Assembly (NCBI GenBank): GCA_023247155.1
Contig: JAHFGZ010000029.1
Coordinates: forward strand, 1-11,810
Origin: Candidatus Omnitrophota bacterium
GTDB lineage: Bacteria > Omnitrophota > Gorgyraeia > Aquiviventales > Aquiviventaceae
Direction of reading: 5' to 3'
Length of the DNA stretch: 11,810 nucleotides
The position numbers and the translations under genes are program-made. The notes under the pieces were generated by a model, which worked only from the letters and a program-made list of their open reading frames with translations, ran no database searches and was not told where the DNA came from. Numbering within the stretch: the first letter of the stretch is position 1; the number at the start of each line of letters is the position of its first letter. Shown here piece after piece: positions 7,125 through 11,810 of this stretch.

Positions 7125-8386
7125 CCCACGCCCCGGTACAGCGTCCGCACCACCGCGCCGGTCAGCGTGCATCCGGCGAACGGCGAGTGCTTGCCCTTCG
7201 AGGCGAACCGCTGCGGGTCCACGGTCCATCGCGCCGAGGGGTCGATGAACGTGACATTCGCCTCCGCGCCGACGCTGAGCGTCCCGGCGGCCAGGCCGGC
7301 GAGCTTCGCCGGGGCGGCCGAGAGCTTCTCGATGAGCCGGCTCCACGACAGCCGCCCCGGCGCCACCAGCGTCTCGACGCAGACCGCCAGCGCGGTCTCC
7401 AGGCCGCTCGTGCCGAATGGCGCGGAGTCGAAATCCGCCGCTTTCTCCCATTCGGTGTGGGGGGCGTGGTCAGTCGCGATGCAGTCGATGGTCCCGTCCT
7501 GCAGCCCCTCGAGCAGCGCCTGCCGGTCCGGCTCGGTCCGCAGGGGCGGGTTCACCTTGGCGTCCGCATTGAAGGCCTCCACCGCCTCGTGGGTCAGGGC
7601 GAGATGATGCGGCGTCACCTCGCAGGTGACGCGCGCCCCGCGCCGCTTCGCCTGCCGGATGAGCTCGACCGACTGCGCGCACGAGAGGTGCGCGAAGTGG
7701 ATCCACCCGCCGGTCAGCTCCGCCAGGGCGATGTCGCGCGAGACGAGGACCGATTCGGCTTCGCTCGGGATGCCGCGCAGCCCCAGCGTGGTGGAGACCA
7801 GCCCCTCGTGCACCACCCCGCCGGCCGCCAGACGCGGCTCCTCGGCATGCTGGATGAGCGGGCGGCCGAACACCTTGGCGTACTCCAGCGCCCGGCGCAT
7901 GAGCCACGCATCCGCCACCGGGTGGCCGTCGTCGGAGAGCGCGATGCAGCCGGCGCCGAAGAGCTCGCCGAAATCCGTCAGCTCCTTCCCCTGCCGGTCC
8001 TTCGTAATGGCGCCGATGGGATGGACCGCCGCCAGGCCCAGGCGCTGCGCTTCCCGGTGGATGAAGTCCACCGCGCCCCGGTGATCGGTCGGAGGGGTGG
8101 TGTTCGGCATCGCGCAGACCGCCGTGAAGCCGCCCCGGAGGGCCGCCAGGCAGCCGGACTCGATCGTCTCCTTGTCCTCTCGGCCGGGCTGGCGCAGGTG
8201 CGTGTGCAGGTCCACGAATCCCGGCACGACCAGCTGGTTGGCCGCGTCGAGGACGCGTGCCCCGTTGGCCGGGATGGCGGGCTGCACGTCGGCGATCTTC
8301 CCCCGCTCGAGCAGGAGGTCGAACCGGCCGTCGCGGCCGTTGGCCGGATCGATGAGGTGTCCGCCCCGGATCAGCAGCTTCGCCAT
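7121..8386 (-). CDS. pyrC: Dihydroorotase, class I, with intact metal site (421 aa)
   Basis: Cyclises carbamoyl aspartate to dihydroorotate, the third step of UMP synthesis, in the cytoplasm. Amidohydrolase-fold residues are all visible: H61-x-H63 in DLHTHLRQPG, the D152-D153 pair in ALSDDGHPV, H180 in QHAEE, H233 in AHLSC, D306 in TDHAPHT, and the MPNT substrate segment at 93-96. This spacing matches the class I enzymes typified by Aquifex, which use Asp rather than a carboxylated Lys. Because no ligand is missing, this should be an active enzyme and not a structural PyrC-like partner of PyrB. The start ATG at 8386 follows the pyrB stop by 1 bp, and the stop overlaps the carA start by 4 bp. 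No clear ribosome binding site is visible. Confidence 0.97.
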   Translation of the reverse strand: MAKLLIRGGHLIDPANGRDGRFDLLLERGKIADVQPAIPANGARVLDAANQLVVPGFVDLHTHLRQPGREDKETIESGCLAALRGGFTAVCAMPNTTPPTDHRGAVDFIHREAQRLGLAAVHPIGAITKDRQGKELTDFGELFGAGCIALSDDGHPVADAWLMRRALEYAKVFGRPLIQHAEEPRLAAGGVVHEGLVSTTLGLRGIPSEAESVLVSRDIALAELTGGWIHFAHLSCAQSVELIRQAKRRGARVTCEVTPHHLALTHEAVEAFNADAKVNPPLRTEPDRQALLEGLQDGTIDCIATDHAPHTEWEKAADFDSAPFGTSGLETALAVCVETLVAPGRLSWSRLIEKLSAAPAKLAGLAAGTLSVGAEANVTFIDPSARWTVDPQRFASKGKHSPFAGCTLTGAVVRTLYRGVG

Positions 8387-8387
8387 G

Positions 8388-9386
8388 TCAGGCGTCGGCC
8401 GGGAACATCCCGGCGTCCTCCGGCTTGCCCTGCGCCCCGGCGACGAGGTACAGCGCCGCCATGCGCACCGCGAGGCCGTTCGTCACCTGGTCGAGGATGA
8501 CCGAGAAGGGCCCGTCCGCCACGCTCGAATCGAGCTCCACCCCGCGGTTCACCGGGCCGGGGTGCATGATGAGGACGTCCGGCTTGGCGCGGCTCATCCG
8601 GTCCTGGTCGAGGCCGTAGGTGAGCCGGTACTCCCGCAGGCTCGGGATGAGCATCGCCTCCTGCCGCTCGTGCTGGATCCGCAGCAGCATGAGGACGTCC
8701 GAGCCGCGGATCGCCTCGTCGAGCTGGTGCGTGACGCGCACGCCCAGCTGCTCGATCTGCGGCGGCAGCAGCGTCGGGGGGCCGCAGACGGTCACCTGCG
8801 CGCCGAGCTTCGTCAGCCCCCAGATGTTGGAGCGCGCGACGCGCGAATGGGCGATGTCGCCGATGATGGAGACGCGCAGCCCCTCGATGCGGCCCTTCTT
8901 CTCCTGGATGGTGAACAGGTCCAGCAGCGCCTGCGTCGGGTGCTCGTGCGCCCCGTCCCCGGCGTTGATGACCGACGCGGCGGCGTGCTTCGCGACCAGA
9001 TGCGGCACGCCGGCCGCCGCGTGGCGGATGACGAGGATGTCGACCTTCAGCGCCTCGAGGTTCCGGACGGTGTCCAGCACCGTCTCGCCCTTGGAGAGGC
9101 TGGACTGCTGCGTGGTGATGTTCACGATGTCCGCGGAGAGGCGCTTGGCGGCCAGCTCGAACGACGTGCGGGTCCGGGTGCTGGGCTCGAAGAAGAGGTT
9201 CACGACGGTCCTCCCGCGCAGCGCCGGCACCTTTTTGATCGGCCGCAGCGACACCTCGCGGAACGACTCGGCGGTCTGGAGGATCAGGCGGATCTCGCCG
9301 GCTGAGAGGGTCCGGAGGTCCAGCAGGTCCTTGCGCGTCCAGCGCGCCGTCTGCGCCGCTCGGGACGTGGTCAGCGTCGCCCCCAT
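8388..9386 (-). CDS. pyrB: Aspartate carbamoyltransferase catalytic chain (332 aa)
   Basis: Transfers the carbamoyl group to aspartate, the committed step of pyrimidine synthesis. The carbamoyl-phosphate loop FFEPSTRTRTSFE (residues 65-77), the SSLSKGET loop with its Lys (95-102), the HPTQ motif (149-152), GDIAHSRVARSN (176-187), LRIQHERQ (235-242) and MHPGPVNRG (274-282) are all intact. At 332 residues it is slightly longer than usual, from an N-terminal extension of about 15 residues. I chose the ATG at 9386, which overlaps the pyrR stop by one base (TGATG) and has GGAGG seven bases upstream. A GTG one codon earlier (9389) is possible but sits too close to that site. No pyrI is present. The juxtaposed active dihydroorotase would allow a PyrB-PyrC complex as known in Aquifex, which is inference. 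Confidence 0.98.
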   Translation of the reverse strand: MGATLTTSRAAQTARWTRKDLLDLRTLSAGEIRLILQTAESFREVSLRPIKKVPALRGRTVVNLFFEPSTRTRTSFELAAKRLSADIVNITTQQSSLSKGETVLDTVRNLEALKVDILVIRHAAAGVPHLVAKHAAASVINAGDGAHEHPTQALLDLFTIQEKKGRIEGLRVSIIGDIAHSRVARSNIWGLTKLGAQVTVCGPPTLLPPQIEQLGVRVTHQLDEAIRGSDVLMLLRIQHERQEAMLIPSLREYRLTYGLDQDRMSRAKPDVLIMHPGPVNRGVELDSSVADGPFSVILDQVTNGLAVRMAALYLVAGAQGKPEDAGMFPADA

Positions 9387-9964
9387 CACCGGACCTCCGC
9401 ATCGACGGGCGTTTCGAGGACGACCTCGTCCTTCTCGTCGAGCTCGGCCAGCCGCACCTCCACCCGCTCGCGCAGGTGCGTGGGGATGTTCTTGCCGACG
9501 AAGTCGGCCCGGATGGGCAGCTCGCGGTGGCCGCGGTCCAGCAGGACGGCCAGCTGGATCGTCTTGGGGCGGCCCAGGTCCGTGAGGGCGTTGAGCGCGG
9601 CCCGGATGGTCCGGCCGGTGAACAGGACGTCGTCCACGAGGACGATGTGCAGCTCGGTGACGTCGAACGGAATCTCGGTGGCGTGGACGACGGGGTTGGG
9701 GGCGATGCGGGAGAGGTCGTCGCGGTAGAGGGTGATGTCGAGCACCCCCACCGGCACCGGCCGGCCATCGACCGCCTCGATGGCCTTCGCCAGGCGCTGC
9801 GCGAGGATGGCGCCGCGCGTGCGGATCCCCACGAGCGCAAGGCTGTCGCTTCCCTTGTGGCGCTCCAGGACCTCGTGGGCGATCCGGGTCAGGGCGCGCC
9901 GGATCGCCTCGGCGTCCATGACCTTGGCTTTCTCCCGGAACGCGGCCGGCGGCTCAGGCTCCAT
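9386..9964 (-). CDS. pyrR: PyrR, pyrimidine operon attenuation regulator / uracil phosphoribosyltransferase family (192 aa)
   Basis: RNA-binding regulator that, when loaded with UMP, stabilises a hairpin in pyr mRNA leaders. Some members are also uracil phosphoribosyltransferases. The type I PRTase fold is shown by LVGIRTRG (44-51), the PRPP-binding loop LVDDVLFTGRTIRAAL (109-124) and the LLDRGHRELPIRADFVGKNI segment (141-160). The ATG at 9964 gives 192 residues, close to the usual 180, and has a strong GGAGG at 9976-9972 with a 7-base spacer. A frame open back to a TTG at 10027 would read through the attenuator hairpin and is not credible. It is the first gene of the operon, and its own leader carries the predicted binding site, so autoregulation is expected. 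It overlaps pyrB by one base. Confidence 0.97.
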   Translation of the reverse strand: MEPEPPAAFREKAKVMDAEAIRRALTRIAHEVLERHKGSDSLALVGIRTRGAILAQRLAKAIEAVDGRPVPVGVLDITLYRDDLSRIAPNPVVHATEIPFDVTELHIVLVDDVLFTGRTIRAALNALTDLGRPKTIQLAVLLDRGHRELPIRADFVGKNIPTHLRERVEVRLAELDEKDEVVLETPVDAEVR

Positions 9965-9982
9965 CACGCCGCCTCCGGGCAC

Positions 9983-10007
9983 AAAAAAACCCAGCCACGG
10001 GGCTGGG
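9983..10007 (-). terminator. Intrinsic terminator (attenuator) in the pyr leader
   Basis: On the minus strand, CCCAGCC (10007-10001), loop CCGT, and GGCTGGG (9996-9990) form a 7-bp GC-rich stem followed directly by seven T (9989-9983). It lies between the promoter and pyrR, ending six bases before the pyrR ribosome binding site, so it can only act as an attenuator of the operon. The 5' arm also pairs with the 3' arm of the PyrR-binding hairpin, giving a mutually exclusive structure. Confidence 0.93.
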
Positions 10008-10056
10008 ATTCCCTGCTCGCTTGACAACCGCTTATCCGCATCATCCCTTTCCCGCC
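10001..10056 (-). promoter_or_regulatory. Predicted antiterminator pairing of the pyr leader
   Basis: GGCGGGA (10056-10050, the 3' arm of the PyrR-binding hairpin plus one base) is complementary to TCCCAGCC (10008-10001, the 5' arm of the terminator plus one base), seven pairs with one bulged A. When this long-range helix forms, neither the terminator nor the PyrR-binding hairpin can form fully. That is the expected switch: low UMP favours this pairing and read-through. The roughly 40-base loop between the arms has no further structure I can support. Confidence 0.7.
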
Positions 10057-10068
10057 TCTCCGGACGGG
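10051..10068 (-). promoter_or_regulatory. Predicted PyrR-binding hairpin (anti-antiterminator)
   Basis: The RNA CCCG-U-CC-GGAGA-GG-CGGG has a 4-bp lower stem, a bulged U, a 2-bp upper stem and a purine loop. The 14 bases at 10066-10053 (CGTCCGGAGAGGCG) match the published PyrR-binding consensus ARUCCNGNGAGGYU at all positions but the first and last. Those two differ as a pair: A-U in the consensus is C-G here, which keeps the stem. Flanking CCTTT (10078-10074) and AAAGG (10050-10046) could extend it. The site lies about 20 bases after the predicted transcription start. Confidence 0.87.
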
Positions 10069-10093
10069 CCTTTAAAGGTCACAGCGTGATGTT

Positions 10094-10123
10094 ATTATAC
10101 TCAACAACCGCTCAAACTGTCAA
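10094..10123 (-). promoter_or_regulatory. Sigma-70-type promoter of the pyr operon
   Basis: Perfect consensus hexamers TTGACA (10123-10118) and TATAAT (10099-10094) separated by 18 bp. The start of transcription is expected near 10087, giving a leader of about 120 nucleotides before pyrR. The -35 box lies 12 bp after the lpxA stop codon. The region is clearly more AT-rich than the surrounding genes. No operator-like palindrome overlaps the hexamers. Control therefore probably acts after initiation, at the attenuator. Confidence 0.9.
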
Positions 10124-10135
10124 TGGGCTATTTAC

Positions 10136-10981
10136 CTAGATATTTGTCTGCTGTAATGGCTTCCTGGGAAGGACAGATTCGGCCTCACCTTCCTCGCCGC
10201 TCCCGATGCCGGCGCAGATCCCGCGCGCGGAGCCACTGACGAAGTCGAGCAGCGCCTTCACCTCCGCCGACTGGCACTCCCGCTCGATCGCCTCCAGCGC
10301 GTGGTGGACGTTTCGCCCCTCGCGGTAGAGGAGCTTGTAGGCGCGCTTGATCTCCTCGCGGATGGGCGGGGACAGCCCTGCCCGCCGCAGCCCCACCGCG
10401 TTGAGCCCCTGAATGACCGCCGGCCGGCCGCCGCAGAGCAGGTAGGGCGGCACGTCCTTGTTCACCGCCGAGAGCCCGCTCACCATCGCCAGGCGCCCGA
10501 TGCGGACGAACTGGTGCACCACGATCATGCCGGAGAGCACCGCCCCGTCCTCCACGACGCAGTGCCCGGCCAGGGTCGCGAGGTTGGCCAGGGTGGTGCG
10601 GGAGCCGACCTGGCAGTTGTGCCCGAGGTGTGAACCCGCCATGAAGACGTTCTCATCGCCCACCAGGGTGGCGGAAGCCGCCTTCGTCCCGCGGTGGATC
10701 GTGACGTACTCGCGGATGGTGTTCCGGTGCCCGATCCGGGTGAACGTCTCACCGCCTCCGAACGCCATGTCCTGGGGCACGTGCCCGATGACCGCGCCCA
10801 TGTGGAGCTGGTTATCGTCGCCGAGCGCCGTGCCGGGCCCGACGTAGACGTGGGCCCAGAGCGTGTTGCGCGAGCCGAGCGCCGCCCCGTCTTCGAGGAT
10901 GCAGCCCGGGCCGATCGTGTTCCCCTCGCCGAGCGTCACGCCCTTGCCGATGATGGCGCTCGGATGGATGTTATTCCCCAT
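10136..10981 (-). CDS. lpxA: Acyl-ACP:UDP-N-acetylglucosamine O-acyltransferase (281 aa)
   Basis: First step of lipid A synthesis: acyl transfer to the 3-OH of UDP-GlcNAc. The left-handed beta-helix hexapeptide repeats run through residues 5-165, followed by a C-terminal helical part. Hallmarks are IGHVPQDMAFGGGET (65-79), IGHRNTIREYVTIHRGT (83-99), the catalytic-site histidines H118 and H121 (SHLGHNC), H140 (LAGH), H156 (VVHQF), and GLNAVGLRRAGLS (192-204). The residue after the catalytic His is Asn where the E. coli enzyme has Asp. At 281 residues it is about 20 longer than the E. coli enzyme, from the C-terminal tail. The start overlaps the rsmI end by 11 bp (ATGGGGAATAA), with GAGGGG just upstream. 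It stands without the usual fabZ/lpxD/lpxB neighbours. No terminator is visible between it and the pyr promoter. Confidence 0.94.
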   Translation of the reverse strand: MGNNIHPSAIIGKGVTLGEGNTIGPGCILEDGAALGSRNTLWAHVYVGPGTALGDDNQLHMGAVIGHVPQDMAFGGGETFTRIGHRNTIREYVTIHRGTKAASATLVGDENVFMAGSHLGHNCQVGSRTTLANLATLAGHCVVEDGAVLSGMIVVHQFVRIGRLAMVSGLSAVNKDVPPYLLCGGRPAVIQGLNAVGLRRAGLSPPIREEIKRAYKLLYREGRNVHHALEAIERECQSAEVKALLDFVSGSARGICAGIGSGEEGEAESVLPRKPLQQTNI

Positions 10982-11663
10982 GGCCCCTCAACCGTTTCGG
11001 CGGCAGCACCAGGACGAACTCCCCGCGCGGGGGGTGTTGGGCGAAGTGCGCGCCCAAGCGGCTGACCCGGTCGCGGCGCGTCTCCTCGAACCGCTTCGTC
11101 AGCTCCCGGCTGACCGCCATCGGGATGTCGCCGAACACCGCCTCGATCGCCTGCAACGCCTTCAGCAGCCGGTGCGGCGACTCGTAGAGGACGACCGTCC
11201 GCGGCTCCTCGCGCAGCGCCTCCAGCTTCGCGCGGCGCGCGCCGGGTTTCGCGGGTAGGAACCCCTCGAAGACGAACCGGTCCGTCGGGAATCCGGACAG
11301 CACCAGCCCCATGAGCGCCGCGGTCGCCCCAGGGATCACCTCCACCGGGACGCCCGCCGCAACCGCCGCCTGCACGAGCGCCGCGCCGGGGTCGGAGACG
11401 CCGGGCAGCCCCGCATCCGAGATCAGCGCCACCCGCGTTCCCTCGCGCAGCTGCTCGATCAGCCGGGCCGCTTTCCCCCGCGACGTGTAGCTGTGGTAGC
11501 TCGTAGTCGGGGTGGTGACCCCGTAGGATTGCAGCAGGATGGCGGAGTGGCGCGTATCCTCGCACGCGATGAGGTCGACCGTCTTCAGGGTCTCAATCGC
11601 CCGCAGCGAGATGTCCTGGAGATTGCCGATCGGGGTGGCGACGATGACCAGCGCGCCCGCCAT
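10971..11663 (-). CDS. rsmI: 16S rRNA (cytidine-1402 2'-O)-methyltransferase (230 aa)
   Basis: S-adenosylmethionine-dependent methyltransferase of the tetrapyrrole methylase fold, which 2'-O-methylates C1402 in the ribosomal P site. Family blocks in order: LVIVATPIGNLQDISLRA (5-22), CEDTRHS (34-40), LISDAGLPGVSDPG (80-93), VEVIPGATAAL (107-117), GFLP (134-137), VLYESPHRL (158-166) and SRELTKRFEE (185-194). It ends soon after the final strand (GEFVLVLPP). The roughly 50-residue C-terminal segment of the E. coli protein (about 285 aa) is missing; short versions occur in other bacteria. The start is the ATG at 11663, one base after the glmS stop. An in-frame extension to 11714 lies inside glmS and is rejected. 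Confidence 0.95.
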   Translation of the reverse strand: MAGALVIVATPIGNLQDISLRAIETLKTVDLIACEDTRHSAILLQSYGVTTPTTSYHSYTSRGKAARLIEQLREGTRVALISDAGLPGVSDPGAALVQAAVAAGVPVEVIPGATAALMGLVLSGFPTDRFVFEGFLPAKPGARRAKLEALREEPRTVVLYESPHRLLKALQAIEAVFGDIPMAVSRELTKRFEETRRDRVSRLGAHFAQHPPRGEFVLVLPPKRLRGHGE

Positions 11664-11664
11664 G

Positions 11665-11810
11665 TCATTCGACGGTGACGCTCTTGGCCAGGTTCGGTGG
11701 TTGATCAATGTCACACCCGTTGGCCTCCGCCATGTAGTAGGCGAAGAGCTGCAGCGGGACGGCGACGACGAGGGGGGAGAGGAACTCCTCGGTCTTCGGG
11801 ACCGTGATGA
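11665..11810 (-). CDS. glmS: Glutamine--fructose-6-phosphate aminotransferase, C-terminal 48 codons (5' end beyond the window)
   Basis: Makes glucosamine-6-phosphate, the entry to UDP-GlcNAc, peptidoglycan and lipid A. I translated this end by hand. It contains PLVVAVPLQLFAYYMAE and finishes with the family's diagnostic tail, DQPPNLAKSVTVE, then TGA (11667-11665). The tail closes the isomerase active site in GlmS proteins. The stop is one base before the rsmI start, so glmS, rsmI and lpxA are probably one transcript. UDP-GlcNAc made through GlmS is the substrate of LpxA two genes on. The rest of the gene is outside the window. Confidence 0.95.
   Translation of the reverse strand, partial: ITVPKTEEFLSPLVVAVPLQLFAYYMAEANGCDIDQPPNLAKSVTVE

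Noticed and set aside
9965..10027. A longer PyrR starting at a TTG at 10027.
   Set aside because: The extension would translate the terminator hairpin and T-run, adds residues unlike PyrR, and the ATG at 9964 has an ideal GGAGG site.
10024..10112. A 9-bp direct repeat (AGCGGTTGT) in the promoter spacer (10112-10104) and in the leader (10032-10024).
   Set aside because: Short, only two copies, no symmetry, and placed without an evident role. Chance is a sufficient explanation.
1..11810. CRISPR arrays, tRNA or rRNA genes, insertion sequences, phage genes.
   Set aside because: None seen. Except for the 171-bp pyr leader, the window is continuous coding sequence with gaps of at most 18 bp, leaving no room for them.

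Overview
The window is one face of a high-GC, Gram-negative bacterial chromosome. Every gene I can support lies on the minus strand, so transcription runs from high to low coordinates. LpxA (lipid A synthesis) points to an outer membrane, and three PilZ proteins point to cyclic-di-GMP signalling. The gene set and style would fit a Methylomirabilota/Rokubacteria-like, Nitrospirota-like or deltaproteobacterial genome. That placement is a guess from memory and gene content, not a demonstrated assignment.

Layout in transcription order. First comes a tightly packed upstream group: the last 48 codons of glmS (glucosamine-6-phosphate synthase), then rsmI (16S rRNA 2'-O-ribose methyltransferase), then lpxA (UDP-GlcNAc acyltransferase). 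A 171-bp AT-richer intergenic region follows. It carries a consensus sigma-70-type promoter (TTGACA, 18 bp, TATAAT) and a leader with a PyrR-binding hairpin, an antiterminator pairing and an intrinsic terminator, ending at the pyrR ribosome binding site. Behind it lies a ten-gene run with overlaps or gaps of at most 18 bp: pyrR, pyrB, pyrC, carA, an EndoQ-family PHP nuclease gene, carB, three pilZ genes, and the first 118 codons of pyrD, which runs off the left end.

The genes form most of de novo UMP synthesis: carbamoyl phosphate synthetase (CarA and CarB), aspartate transcarbamoylase (PyrB), dihydroorotase (PyrC) and a class 1B-like dihydroorotate dehydrogenase (PyrD). The leader predicts feedback control: UMP-loaded PyrR would stabilise the binding hairpin, free the terminator and switch the operon off. 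GlmS and LpxA upstream lie on the route from amino sugars through UDP-GlcNAc to lipid A, which consumes UTP.

Three things do not belong to a textbook pyr operon. An EndoQ-like nuclease for deaminated DNA, ending in a sliding-clamp-binding-like tail, sits between carA and carB. Three PilZ proteins, the middle one with a changed ligand motif, occupy the space before pyrD where pyrK is often found. A 69-bp inverted array of 7-bp repeats lies in frame inside carB, exactly in the linker between its two synthetase halves.
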